Positions 1-11,890 of a stretch of DNA of 64,000 bases are shown in pieces. The notes beneath the pieces are model-generated. The model saw only the letters and a program-made list of their open reading frames with translations, searched no databases and was not told the origin of the DNA. A program made the translations under genes and the position numbers. Position 1 is the first letter of the stretch. Every line of letters starts with the position of its first letter. Source of the stretch: Leptodontidium sp. MPI-SDFR-AT-0119 (lineage: Eukaryota > Ascomycota > Leotiomycetes > Helotiales > Leptodontidiaceae); NCBI GenBank assembly GCA_020726505.1, contig JAHLEZ010000048.1:124001-188000 (forward strand), in the 5' to 3' direction.

Positions 1-875
1 CCTCTTACCGCTTTGCTTGCTTCCAGTCGTTTCATGAGGTTAAAGAGGAGGGCGAAACGACGTACCACCCTTACATAATCTACATGGTTGTCTTCTGCGA
101 AGGAACACTGAGTTTCTGTTTCGACGACAGTGAGCATAGCGTTCATGTCGAGAACAGAATCGCCAAGTTCGGAGGCCACGTTTTGATAAAGAGTAATTGG
201 GTCTTCTACGCATTCATGTAAGTCCTTCCCCTTTATCTCCTCCATGAAACTAACCAAGCATACAGCGACGATATTGTTGATTCTTTTAGCCCTTTACTCG
301 CCTGCATTGAAAGAGAAGTCAACCAAATCGACGACCAAGTCTACACAACCCACAAAGACGACATGAAAGTCTTCCTCTGGGAAATCGAAGCCGTCCGCCG
401 CCGCGTCCTCTCCCTTATCCGTCTCCTCGGCGGCAAAACCAACGTCCTACGTGCATTCGAGAACCACCACTGCGCAACCACATCCTCCGACTCGGAAATC
501 AAAGTTTACGTCGACGATGTACAGGGCCATGTCGCTGCTATGCTTGGAAGCTTGCATCAGTTCGAGGGTTTATTGAGTAGATCGAAATCGAGTTATTTGG
601 ACCAGCTTGAGATCTCGAATTTGACGGATCGGATTAGGGTTTTTAGGCTCTTGAGTCGGATGGCGGTTATTAGTTTGATTCTCACGTTTCTGATGTTGGT
701 GTGCAATATGTTTGGCATGAATACCAGTGCTGGGTACGTGCTCTTTACGCGGAGTAGCACGCTGCCGTGGTTTATAATTGTGTCGGGAGAGGTAATTAGT
801 GGTTGCCTTGGGGTTGTTCTATGTTGCGAAGAAATGGAGATTGTGGTGGTAGACTGGTCACTAATACAAGTATGA
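1..875 (+). CDS. CorA-like Mg2+ transporter, 3' part, frameshifted near the C-terminus
   Basis: This is the 3' end of a gene that begins before the window. Exon 1 (to 217) joins exon 2 (from 266) across a 48-nt GT-AG intron with a CTAAC branch site; the join restores the residues IDDIVDSFSPL typical of the fungal ALR/MNR2 branch of CorA. The second membrane-region motif is present as CNMFGMN (the GMN signature), followed by a hydrophobic stretch, so the product should be a plasma-membrane or vacuolar divalent-cation channel. The frame as read stops at 873-875 with an atypical tail. A second frame from about 802 reads ALGLFYVAKKWRLWW and stops at 850-852, which is the usual end of this family. 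One extra base near 798-803 would explain this, either as a real mutation or a sequencing error. The family call is firm; intactness is doubtful. Confidence 0.85.
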
Positions 876-2760
876 GGAAGAAGGAACAGATAAGGGTATA
901 TGATAGTGACTTGAATATTTTGACACCACAAATGTGTTTCCAAGCTGCAACTCTCTCCTCTATCCTATCAAGACACCTTCGCCAGCAGCCCGTTGGGCCA
1001 CCTCCTAACACCTACTTCCTCGCCTCATCCAAAAACAGTATCCCCAGACCAAACGCAGCTGGCAGAAAGAAGTGCTCAGCCGAAACGCTAACTGCTCGTG
1101 CCCGAAACATTCCGCAGCTCGGGATCTATCACGTAGACCCATGGCCCCATGATCCTGATGATTCCCTCGTTTTAGCTTCTCTGTGCAGCGGGGTGGAGCC
1201 TCACGGCCAAGACACACTTGATTACCCCGTCTGTGGGTAAGGAAGGTATGTCCGTAACAGCTGAGGCGGAGGATTTGAGGAGGAACACAAGTCTCATTTG
1301 AAACTGATGTCATAAGTCATCTGGAAGTTTAATACCTATCTCATTTGCTTCCAAAAACCACTGGCTTACTAGTTAAGATAAAAAGCCCAAGAAGCTATGT
1401 GCACTGTAAATAAGCAACCTACGGCTGATGCCTTCGTCTTTTAAATATGATATTCTTCTGGAAAGCTTTTTCTCGTCATAGTGCGTACCTCAAAGCTTCT
1501 GAAGACTAAGGCGGTCTTAGTCCGAGCATCATGTACCTACCTTAGCTGACACAATTTAATGTATGCAACTTAGATGTGGCTTCTAGGTGAGGCCAAGATC
1601 GCGAGTAGACCCTCAGCACTTTGCTTCCAATCAATCAACGACGGAGCAGAGCGGCAGTTCGCCGGTTGGAAGACGACTGCCACCGCCAAGCCTTATCTTC
1701 GAAAGCTTAGTTCTGCACCCGATTATCCGTATGAATAAGATGTTGACAAGAATAAAGCTAGGCGATTTATTGAAATCCGGGGTGTAACGGTTTTAGCATC
1801 ACGGTAGATAACGACAGTAGAGGTTTAAGTACCTATTGTTTCTAAAACTACTCGCTGGCTTCTGATCAAGCTTTCCCTTTTCTTTTGGCTGATTCTGAGA
1901 TCGGCATTTGCCAGATTGATCGGCCATTAAGGTTTGAATTATTGAATTCTCACCGCCATGATGGATGGATCGATCCTTTGTTAACTGTAAGCGAAGGTGG
2001 CAGTGCACAAATTGGAATTAAATACCTCATCGGCGAAAGCGAACTTCGCACGACTGCATTCGATCCGTATATACATTGGGCCAAGCCAATCATGAGTTGA
2101 AACAAGCCCAAGCTAAGTCACAAACAAGCCTGGCTGGTGCAGATTCTAATCTGCACCCGCTAGTGGAGCTTCTGGCTTTGCTGGTACTACCTTTCAAGGT
2201 TGTGTGAGAGAAGATGTGATAGTCCGACAACTGCAAGCATAGGATCTCGCAATTACCACCGCCGTACGGAAGGGGGTATCAAGTCCAGCCCAGCATTTTC
2301 CCTCGCTAACTGAGGAAATTTATGGGGAGAATCAGAGTGTCGAAGATTTTTCGGCACGGAATTGTCTCGATATGGGTTCAGCTCGTGCAGCTAGTGGCTG
2401 CCTTAGCTTGTGCATGGCTTTTCCGCTATATAATCTCTCATTCGCAAGATCATCATCGCTCAGCATCGTTCAACAAGCTGCATTTCAAGTACTTTTGGGT
2501 GTTTTCAAGACGCTCTACTCGAATAGATCGCCTCCTACTTTTACAAACTGGCCACCTACAGCTCCGTGTGCTTTGGCACAGTGATGCAAATATCTTACCT
2601 TCCACCATAAGATTGTCTTATGTGGAATACAACTTAGGTTCGAATACTGTTCTGCTACAATCTGCACGAACCGCGGACTGATGACATGTACCAGAAACCA
2701 TCTGATTAGCACCATCTGTTATGATCATCAGAACCGTTTTGAATTCCTCGAGTAGCGACA
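876..2760. other. Intergenic and upstream region of the Fet4-like gene
   Basis: There is no convincing coding signal here. Several short open frames exist (for example 2322-2681 plus) but they match no family I know and have no supporting splice structure. The last few hundred bases before 2761 should contain the promoter and leader of the metal permease gene. I see no clear TATA box or siderophore-GATA site that I would defend. Confidence 0.5.
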
Positions 2761-4281
2761 ATGCAGCGACTTATTGAGGTCTTGAAGGCTCCTGGATCCC
2801 AGAGTCCAATCACAGTAACGGCTCCCATGCAGCTTGTTCTTCCTGCTGGAGTCTTGGAAGACGTGCACATAGCCTCTGCAATTGACGACGACGAGAAACT
2901 CGACAACCACAGCGGCCATGGCCTAAAGAAAGCAACACTGGATCGTTGGCTTGACAATATTGTGAAGGCTTCCGGGAGCACACCTGTTTTTGTGCTTATT
3001 GTATGCGGGCTTCTGGCATGGGCTTTCTTGGGCATCCCGTATGGCCACAGCGAGGAGTGGCCGATTCTGATCTCGGATATTCAAGCTATTCTATGCTATA
3101 TCTTCGACTCGTTTATCATGCGACAGCAGTTCAACGCACACCAGCAGCATATTAGGTTCTCGGCAAGCCTACGATCTCGACATCAGAATCTGAAAAACAT
3201 GCTCCTCCAACTCAGTTGCCAGCCTCGGGTCGCTGGTGGCGCAGCCCTAGTACAAGAGAGTCCCCAGGATACCTTCGAGGTCGAGGTTCTGCCAGAAGGC
3301 TGGTTGGGCTGGCTAGCGACCAAAGCCTCTTTGGCTTTCGGCCATTTCATTACACTGTGCCTTTTCTGGGCCGGGATCTTTGTTTGGCTTGGTTTTGGTA
3401 ATTACTGCGACTGGAGCAATCAATGGCAATTATACATCAACTCGGCGACGTCGGCACTCATGGTCTTAATCTTCGCCTTTCTAGCCTACATCCAAGAGTG
3501 GCACGGCACGTCCACACAGAAATGTCTTACTCGACTCACACAAATCGATTGCGATCTTGAGAAATCTCTCCGCCAAGCAACCAATTATGCTACTGAGAAT
3601 AGCACGATAATTGTTGCACCTCCAAGCATGTCCAAAATACAGCGAGCGATCTTCTACTATGCAGATCTTGTTGGCACCCTGACCGGAATCGTGATACTTA
3701 TCATTGTCATTGTCGTTTGGATTGCACTTGGTCCGCTGCTATCCTTCAATGCCAACTGGTGGCTCATCATCGGCACTTACGCAGGCTTGGTTGGAATGCA
3801 TGATGGATTCGTGTTGCGCAACGTGCAGAAGAATCTCCGCATGCGCGAGGACGAGACTTTTGAGCAGAACAAGCTGGAGGATATCGAACTCCTCGAGATC
3901 TTGGGAGCTCGTGCGCACCAGGAGTCACCCGTCCAGAAGCATTCCTTGTCATATCGCATCTCCAACAGGATTAGCAACGTTTTCTCGCACGAGCTGGCCG
4001 TCGTTGTCGGCTTGCTGACAGTTATTGGGCTCCTGGTCGCCGCGACTGTCATGGGCTGGTCAACGACCGGGCAGCTCATCTGTAATTTCCCGCCTAGCAT
4101 CATCGAGTCATTTGTTATGATGGTTGTCCTCTCGGCTCACAACATGTCCGATGGGCAACGACGAGATGATTTGGAGAGCTTTTACGCAACTAGGGTCCAA
4201 GTAGCAAAGTATGTGCAGCAGTTCAGTCGACATTCTATCGCTCTCTCCGAGCAAGGCAAACTGATCAAGATTTTGGAATAA
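2761..4281 (+). CDS. Low-affinity iron/zinc permease (Fet4-like)
   Basis: A single exon encodes 506 aa of the low-affinity iron permease family (Pfam Iron_permease; yeast Fet4 is of similar length). After a soluble N-terminus of about 75 residues come repeated hydrophobic segments near residues 79-97, 104-122, 193-217, 230-245, 300-325, 335-350, 405-430 and 435-455. They are separated by basic, amphipathic stretches, including a duplicated pattern in which a helix ending in a Met/Arg-rich turn is followed by a coiled region (FIMRQQFNAHQQH and later MMVVLSAHNMSDGQRR). This internal repeat is characteristic of the family. The product should import Fe2+, Zn2+ or Cu+ across the plasma membrane. 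The ATG at 2761 follows a long AT-balanced leader; no intron is needed. Confidence 0.88.
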   Translation: MQRLIEVLKAPGSQSPITVTAPMQLVLPAGVLEDVHIASAIDDDEKLDNHSGHGLKKATLDRWLDNIVKASGSTPVFVLIVCGLLAWAFLGIPYGHSEEWPILISDIQAILCYIFDSFIMRQQFNAHQQHIRFSASLRSRHQNLKNMLLQLSCQPRVAGGAALVQESPQDTFEVEVLPEGWLGWLATKASLAFGHFITLCLFWAGIFVWLGFGNYCDWSNQWQLYINSATSALMVLIFAFLAYIQEWHGTSTQKCLTRLTQIDCDLEKSLRQATNYATENSTIIVAPPSMSKIQRAIFYYADLVGTLTGIVILIIVIVVWIALGPLLSFNANWWLIIGTYAGLVGMHDGFVLRNVQKNLRMREDETFEQNKLEDIELLEILGARAHQESPVQKHSLSYRISNRISNVFSHELAVVVGLLTVIGLLVAATVMGWSTTGQLICNFPPSIIESFVMMVVLSAHNMSDGQRRDDLESFYATRVQVAKYVQQFSRHSIALSEQGKLIKILE

Positions 4282-6025
4282 AAGTCCGGGCTTTAGGAAG
4301 GGCAAATTTCAATGCGGGGGCAGCTCCAGTATGTTTGCAGTTCAGTGTTGAGAATTTGAGTATGGTTCAGTTCGGTATGGTGCAATTCAGAGGGAAAGAA
4401 CTTTCAGAAAGGGGCAATGTTCGGTTAAGGAGGAAGGTCAGAAAATGCAGTAGTTGGCATCTACTTGATATCTTTATTTAATATTTTGCGTTTTCCCATC
4501 TATTCCCCAGCTAGCATCTGTGGGTAGGGCTACAAAAGTCTGATTATAACACTGAAGGTAACGTCCCAGAGCAAGTTCCTGCAAGTCGAAGAAGGGCTGA
4601 GGCACCAATGTGCTTGCTCGAGTGCCGTACATGATTTGTGAGAAGTGCCTCGGAGAGATGCTTCTTGATGGTCACCATCCAGATCCAAACCAGCCTCGGT
4701 TCTCTAAAATTTGGGTATATATTCCTAGAATTTCCTAGTGTATTTATTTACAATCATGGAGTCAGTTTCTCAGCGGATGACATGCCTCCCAAGCGTATTT
4801 ACGGGCCTAAAATCCCTGGGGAGAATGTTAACACTAACCGGCACACTCGATTTCCTGGAGGGACCTAACACCTTTAGATGTATCTCCTATACAACCAAAG
4901 TAGTAAACACTGGCAGATGACACCCTCTTTTCATTGCGCTTATCAATTCGCTGGGTCCCAACAAACTTGACTTTTGAAGATGATGACTTGAGCTTGTTCG
5001 TTTAGAGACACTCCTTGACAATTAATCCGGATTGAAAGTCTTTGAGCGTGGTTTGATAGGTTTGATAGCGAAGAGCGAGTTTCGTCGTCGTATGTTGGAG
5101 GATGCTCGCTCCTCGGCTGGGATGGTTTAGCTAGATCCAATCTGGAATTATGTAAACATGGAATACTCGCAATTCTCCCACCAGTATTACTAGTATCTGG
5201 ATTTATCATCTCCTCTCTACCCAGAGGACAACAATAAGTTTCGTGAATCCCTTTGCAATGCGCTGTACTTGGGGATTAGCGACCAGCCCTAATCTGTGAG
5301 ATCACCGTTACAAAATCAACGAAAATGAGTAAAAAAAGGAGAGCTGAGCATCGTTCTAAAATCCACAACGAAGGAACGAGCAAGATAAGGGTAGAGGCCA
5401 AGGCTTCCCACTGCCTGATTGCCATGCCACAACATTGTCTTGGTTGAAAGACTGACATCTGCATCTTTCATCATTGCACGTGACATATGGTATCACGTTT
5501 TTCGTAGCAGCATCTACATCTCTGCAAAAAGAATCGGTATGGGGCGGGAAAAATTGGAAGCCTGTTGAATGTGTCTGAATTACATGCCAGCAAAATTGGT
5601 TTTGTTCCACGTTGAGATCCATACGGAAAGTGAATCCACCGTCGCTTTCCATGCCGACGCCCTTCAGCTTCCACGGCCAGGATCCATGGCATCTCAACGC
5701 AAAGATCATCGAAGTCTTCGATAATCAAGAACTGTGAAGTATTGAGTATTTCAAAGCTGATGATCAAAGGAGTGAGTACGTAAGCAAAAGGCGTGCGATG
5801 ATGTTGTCATCAGGTCGGGACGGATGGACCAGTGGAGAAGCCTAGACCTAATTCGCTAAACGTTACGAGACTGTTCCGACCTCACCCCATCAACAATCAT
5901 ATAAGATCAACATCTTGTGCTTCCCATTTTCACTTATCTTTCCTTCACTCCCGCCTTCCTTCAATATCGAAATCATATTCAGAAAGGTCCAACAACAAGA
6001 TATCAATCTCCAACCCCAAAAGACA
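4282..6025. other. Intergenic region; one weak cysteine-rich frame on the minus strand
   Basis: This is mostly non-coding. Overlapping minus-strand frames at 5276-5767 encode short stretches with several cysteines, the longest 117 aa (5356-5709). They need a frameshift to be joined and resemble no known family, so I treat them as unproven or as a decayed small secreted protein. The 200 bases before 6026 are pyrimidine-rich and look like the leader of the epoxide hydrolase gene. Confidence 0.35.
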
Positions 6026-8220
6026 ATGGCAACCCAACTCTATTCCACGATCCCTGCATCCGTGTAGAGGAAACCCACGCCCTTCAAGGTGTCCATCCCA
6101 GACCAAGACATTGCTGATTTTAAACAACTCTTGAAGCTATCCAGACTTCCGAAACAGACGTATGAGAATTCACAAGAGAACCGTAGGTATGGAGTTAGCC
6201 TTTCTTGGCTGACCGAAGCGAAGAGGGTTTGGCTGGAGGAGTTTGATTGGTGAGTTATGTCTTTTTCATTGTGTTGTGATTATTGATCTTCTGTTTGTTT
6301 CATTCTTTGCTTGCGATCAATGAGTTGTTGCTTGGATATTCGTACTTGGTGCGGATTCTGACAACTCGTACGGCCGGTGAGAGAGTCTCACAGGGTCACC
6401 CTCTCCGTTTGATCGATTTCGTTATCTCAAATCCCATGAGATCTGAATTTCAATTTCCATTTTCCATAATCAACAAACGGTCATCTCTTGTGTTATCTGT
6501 CTCCTTGGAAGCAAATAACGAATTCCAATTTCTGAAAACTCTCTGCGTTCATCTCAAGAATCCAACTTTTCGAACTCTTTCCACCAGCTCAGTCGTGAGA
6601 AAAGTTTACCCCACACTATCCTCAAGGTTTTTTCCACAAAAGTATTGCCCCTAGATCACCTTCTAACACCGTCCTCCCAGGAAGAAAACTGAGGCCCACA
6701 TCAACACCTTCCCCCACTTCACTGCCACCGTCACAACACCAACACCAATCCCCACTCCATCCTCCCCAGACTCCCCAAAGTTGGTCCCCACAACACACAC
6801 AATCCACTTCGTTGCGCTATTCTCCACCAACCCCTCCGCAATCCCACTCGCACTCTTCCATGGTTGGCCAGGCAGTTTCCTAGAATTTCTCCCCATCCTC
6901 TCTCTCCTGCAAGAGAAATATCCTGATCCTAAAGACTTGCCATATCATGTCATCGTGCCGAGTCTACCCGGGTTCTCGTTCTCGAGTCCGCCACCGTTGG
7001 ATATGGACTTTGATGTTGGATCTGTGGTGAAGGTTATGGATCAGTTGATGCAGGATTTGGGGTTTGGTGGGGGGTATGTTGCGCAGGTGAGTTGTATTGC
7101 TTCTATGTCAGATCCCTTCCACCACCAGAAAGTGGCTTGGAATATCTCTCACACCCGATGTGATTCTTCCAAAATATCTCAAATACCTGCTAACGACTTC
7201 GAAAGGGCGGCGACATCGGCAGCCGAACTGTAAAAGCCCTCGGCGACGACGACTTTCCAACCTGCAAAGGTACATCACTTGATCCCTCTTCCCAATCAAT
7301 AAAATCAAACTGAGATCTCCCAGCTGTCCACGTAAACTTCAACTACATTGGTTTGGCCCCTTCCGGAACCGACCCATCAACTCTCACCGCAGCAGAAAAA
7401 GCCATGGTAGAGCGCGGTCAAGAATTCATGCGTACCGGCTCAGGGTGTGCGTCTCCCCATTTCCCCTCTTCCCATCCCCCTCTTAAACCCAAAATTTAGA
7501 CGAGCTAACACCACCCAGACGCCAACATGCATGGCACACGGCCTGGCACCATTGGCGCCGTCCTCGCCTCCAGCCCCCTCGCACTCCTATCTTGGATCGG
7601 CGAGAAATTCCTCGCTTGGATAGACGACGATCCGAGTCTTCAAACCATCCTCGAGAGCGTGAGCCTTTATTGGTATACGAGGACTTTCGAGAGTAGTATC
7701 TTTACATATCGGAGGGTACGTCTCCCCCTCATCTCCCCTTCCTAATTCATCTTCCTTCCTTCCCCTGTCCTTGGCATCTGCCCACCTCTTGAAGCTGTTC
7801 GAGGACCATCGCTGTCTCGCTGTCCTTTTATACCTGCACCTCCATATCCTCAACGGGACTAACAAATCCCGAAAACAGCGATTCCTCCCCACCTCCCAAC
7901 AACCCGCCGAGCCAAAAGTCCGAAGCGTCCCATTCGGCTTCTCGAATTTCCCCAAGGAACTCATCCCCGTCCCTCAAAGCTGGGCCGAGACAGAAGGGAA
8001 TCTTGTCTTCTACCGGGAGCACAAGAAGGTAAGTTTCCTGCTTTCCTTAAAATCTCCAAATCGCCACCCTGAGAGTTGTAGAAGGGGGAGGCTGGTGGAG
8101 AAGTTGGTGAGGCAATGTGCTAACGTTTCCATGCAGGGAGGACATTTTGCCGCGTTGGAACAACCTAAGGTTTTGTTGGGTGATATCGAGGATTTTATTG
8201 CGCAGGTGTGGAAGGCGTGA
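6026..8220 (+). pseudogene. Epoxide hydrolase (microsomal type, EHN + alpha/beta hydrolase), broken by one in-frame stop
   Basis: Seven exons can be placed: 6026-6249, 6681-7086, 7206-7269, 7324-7446, 7519-7715, 7879-8028 and 8137-8220. Exon 1 carries the EHN domain (PFKVSIPDQDIADFKQLL onward), exon 2 the oxyanion-hole motif HGWPGSF, exon 3 the nucleophile Asp in GGDIGS, and exon 7 the catalytic His in GGHFAALE. All active-site residues therefore survive. However, codon 14 is TAG (6065-6067), directly before the EHN domain, with no later in-frame ATG ahead of it. The stop could be a CAG-to-TAG transition, or the first exon may really lie elsewhere, because GTGTAG could also serve as a splice acceptor. 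Intron 1 is unusually long (431 nt). The enzyme would hydrate epoxides to diols. Family call strong; pseudogene status likely. Confidence 0.78.
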
Positions 8221-8401
8221 AGCAATTTGTTGAATTTCAGGGTTTTGGCACTCTGTAGATAAGTTGATCGAACAGGAAGGGGAGTTTTCGGCTACGGGAA
8301 GCGAAAATTGTAAAGTCAACAAGCCAAGTCACGCGATTTTCATAGCACATATTCGAAAGGAACAAAGGTATCAGCCAGGAGAGTTAAAGCACTAAACATT
8401 C

Positions 8402-8676
8402 TGTGGGAGTGACGAAGTCTAATAACCATACAACAAGAGAGGTAACATGTAGTGAGGTACGGGAGAGATTCTAGGTTAGGAAATCGCGAATTGTTTAAAT
8501 CTAAAGACTATGAAAAGCCGAGGGAGGGGAGGAGAAGAAAAAGGTTTATTAGATAGAATTCTATAAAAATGCTGTGTTCTTGAGTAATTCTTCAAGTGTT
8601 GACTTCTTTTATGTGGAAAGAGTTTATCCGGCTAGGTGACAAAAAACCGACTGGGCTGAGGGTCTTCCCCACCACA
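8402..8676 (+). mobile_element. Solo LTR, copy 1 of a dispersed family
   Basis: This 275-bp block is closely matched by 20089-20369. It starts TGTGGGAGTGAC and ends CCCCACCACA, giving the TG...CA ends and short inverted termini of an LTR. The four bases ATTC occur immediately on both sides (8398-8401 and 8677-8680), as expected for a target-site duplication. There is no internal retrotransposon sequence, so this looks like a solo LTR left by recombination. It lies in the 3' intergenic space between the epoxide hydrolase and the beta-glucosidase. Strand is that of the TG-start reading. Confidence 0.7.
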
Positions 8677-8745
8677 ATTCTTAATTCTTTCGTTTCAGTC
8701 ATTGTAACTTCAACACCCTCTCTTCTCCCCACCTCACACAACAAA

Positions 8746-11700
8746 TTACACCAACGCTCCACTCAATGGCAAACTCCTTGAGCTCCCTCCGACATACACA
8801 GTCTTGGGATACTGACTAACGACCCAGTTCTGACTCTTCGTATCCCAGTTACTAATATCTCTCCTCGTGAGCTCGACTTCGAAGGTCTGGCTCTCACCAG
8901 GGTCAAGTGGGAGGTCATCGAAGCCACGGAGGACGATTTTAGGATCTGTAGGAGCGCCTAGAGAGAGGTACTGTTCCGGCGTAAGCTTAGGCTCGGACTT
9001 ATTGAAAGAGTGAAGTTTTCACAGCCGAAATAGCCGATGGGGGTGTGAGAAGTAGAACGATAGGCGAAAGAAAAGGAGAAGAAAACACATGACTTACCAA
9101 CTGCGGAATCTCAACCCCCTTCACCCCACCCGTATTCGTAACCGTAGCACTAACCACATAAACGACATCATACAACTGTCTATTCCCCCCTCCACTTCCA
9201 CCAGCAGGTAATTTTGGCTGCGGCGTCCCGTCTCTACTGCCCGCTGGCAAATTCTGCTCCTGCCCCGTGGGCACCGCATCACTCAGATACGGATAGATAT
9301 ACTTATTCACCGCATGGAAACCAGGCGGGAATTCCGCATTACTAGCATTAAAATCAATCGTTCCAAACGTCGGCGCCGGCTTTGTCATGCCCTTGGTCGG
9401 TTCATACGGCCCCGGGTTCTGCTTTACAATCTTAAGATCCGAGTAAGCGAACGTAGTGTACGAAAGCCCGAACCCGAATTCATAAGACGGCTCGATATTA
9501 TTCGCGTCGAAATGGCGATAATCGATGAAATTCCCCTCCTTGAAATTCATCTGTGGCGGATCGGCTACAGGTGTATAAATGACATCTACACCCCAATCCT
9601 CGCGCTGTTTTCCCCACGTGAACACGGATTTCGCGGAGGGGTTGCGCTTCCCGTACAGGATGTCTGTTATTGCGTTTCCGGATTCCTGGCCGGGGAGGCC
9701 GGCCCAGAGGAGAGCGGTGATGTTGGGGTGGGTCTTGAATTTCTCGACGATGACGGCACCGACTGTGTGGAGAACGACGATGGTGTTGGGGTGGATGGAT
9801 GCGACGTGGGCGATGAGCGCGTCACCGTTGCCCCAGAGTGTGAGGTTGTTCCTGTCGCCTGCGTTGCCGTCGACGGTGATATATGCTTCTCCTGAATTTG
9901 CGTTCGCGAAGACGATAGCGGCGTCGGTGCCTTGAACTGCTGCTGTCACGGCGGCGAAGTTATAGTTGTCGCTTACGTTGGCGTATTTCGTGCCGTCTTG
10001 CAGGGCTTGGGCTTTGAGTGCTGTGTTCGGAGCGATCAGGTAGGGGAAGTTTGCTGTTCCTGAGCCCCAGCCCATGGCGAGCGTTCCGCTATTACAGCCG
10101 CGGTCGCCGCAGGAGTTTGGACCGCCTGGATTGTCATGTGCGTCCTCGCCAATGACGGCGATGCTGGCGGGTTTCTTGAGGGGGAGAGCATTGTTCACAT
10201 TCTTGAGGAGCACGGTAGATGCACCTGCGATTTCGCGGCAGAGGCGGGCGTGATCGGCTTGGACGTTGACGTGGAAGTTGATTTGTTGATAGCCTTCGTT
10301 GGCTTGAGGATGGATGTAGCCGAAGGTTTCAGAGGACCAAGAGTTGAAGTTCGTGGGTACTCTGGCTGTATCTCTGCCGACCTAGTTTCGGTTAGTGGTG
10401 GAAAGGTAGTGGTAGTTTAGATAGGGGACAGACTTTGAAGTATGCGGACATGATTCTCGTTACCATGTCATCCAGACGCCATTGTGGTATTGTGCCGTTC
10501 AAGACTGCGGCTGTCAAGTTCGATCCCCAAAATGTATTTCCTGACGCGAGGCCCTGATCACCAGCCATGGTCATGTCGAGACCCGCTAGAGCTGAAGCTA
10601 CTCCCGAATGCTGTGCCCACCAATCACTGACCACTTGGAGGCATCAGCGAAGGCAATGTCATCAAGAAATGAGAAGCTCACCGAATCCTTGGAAGTCAAG
10701 CTCGTTTTTGAGCAAGTAGTTCAAAGTCCAACTATTTTGCGAGCCATGACTGTTGTTGATCTGTATGTGGTGTCAAAAATCGAGTATCTGCCTTCACTGA
10801 CGCTCAATGTACATACCTGATTGTAAGAACACATGATCGAACCAACTCCAGCACGGACAGAATCTGCGAATGGCTTGGAACCTGTCAGCTGAAGTAATGA
10901 TGATTGGATTATCAATTGACGCAGCACGTACCCATAGATACAACTCATGCATGGTCTTATCGTCAAGATTAGCAGAATAAGTATCTCTGTCATGTTCCTG
11001 TTCATTCATGATATAGTGCTTCGCGCAGGCAATCACACCAGCATCTTGAATTCCCTTGATGGTTTCGCTCATGGCGATTCCAGTCAGAACTGGATCGGGG
11101 CTGAAGCCTATACATTTTGTCAGTCATCACTTCTCCGCTTTGTATTGTAGGTTAGGAATATACCTTCCCAGTTCCGTCCACCAGCAGGAACACGACCTAT
11201 CGGGCCGGCCACGGGACCTAATTGCACATCGATACCTTTCCCACGGTGTTCCATTCCCATCGCATTACCACGAGATTTGAAGAGGCGAGTCGTCCATGTC
11301 GCAGCAACGTTCATGCCAGATGGAAAGGCGGAATTGAGATCCGCTGGTCATATGTCAGTAAATCCAGGACATCGACTCCATTCCCCCCAAAAGGTGAAAT
11401 GAGTAGAAAGAAGCAGAGGTAGGCGAAGAAAAGAAAGAAACAAAACTCACCAAAACGAATCCCCAAAGGAGAATCCTGAAGACAGAGACCGGCAAAGTTA
11501 AGACGGGGAATAGATCCAGTGTTACCAACACAGGCCTCTCCCTCCCACCCAACACCAGTTGTGAGGTTAATCTTCTCCAGCAGAGTAAGTCCGCTCACGA
11601 ACTGCTGGGCCTTCGCATATGCATCCTGCCAACCATTCCCGCCTCTCATCCAGGGAGAAGGATAGCTAGGAGGAGATAAATCGCCATCATTCTGCGCATT

Positions 11701-11772
11701 AGCTAACCCCGCCAACCCCGCCACGAGAGCAATTGATGATGACAACCACAGCATTTTGGAAGCTTCAATCAA
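8746..11772 (-). CDS. Secreted beta-glucosidase, glycoside hydrolase family 3
   Basis: Eight exons on the minus strand give an uninterrupted 840-aa protein: 11772-11451, 11343-11164, 11107-10932, 10873-10817, 10760-10682, 10633-10434, 10381-9098 and 8970-8746. An N-terminal signal peptide (hydrophobic core ending ...GLANAQ) marks it as secreted; translation may start at 11772 or at the second Met, 11754. GH3 landmarks appear in order: [12 protein letters not shown] (substrate-binding Lys-His), LRAGVGS-like segment [15 protein letters not shown], and the nucleophile Asp in [11 protein letters not shown] (about residue 275). These are followed by the alpha/beta sandwich domain and a C-terminal fibronectin III-like domain ending [17 protein letters not shown]. 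It should release glucose from cellobiose and other beta-glucosides. All introns are GT-AG, 48-127 nt. The frame is intact. Confidence 0.93.
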
Positions 11773-11880
11773 TCGGTTGATGCTGTCTGTAACACAAAGA
11801 ACAAAGGATTGACGGTGATGAAGAAAGCAAGGAAGAAAAAAAGAAAAGGGGAAAAATTGAAGAGAGACAAAGATCGTCGG

Positions 11881-11890
11881 ATTTATATAC
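11881..11890 (-). promoter_or_regulatory. Probable TATA box of the beta-glucosidase gene
   Basis: Read on the minus strand this is TATATAAAT, about 110 bp upstream of the GH3 start codon, followed by a pyrimidine-rich stretch (11820-11870, purine-rich as given). Both are common in fungal promoters. Two CTGGGG motifs at about 12281-12297 match the SYGGRG consensus of the carbon-catabolite repressor CreA, but at over 500 bp upstream they are only suggestive. Confidence 0.45.

Noticed and set aside
5276..5767. Cysteine-containing minus-strand frames that might be a small secreted protein
   Set aside because: They need a frameshift to join, have no signal peptide and match nothing I know.
9314..9895. 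Plus-strand 193-codon frame over the beta-glucosidase
   Set aside because: It is the antisense shadow of the long GH3 exon.
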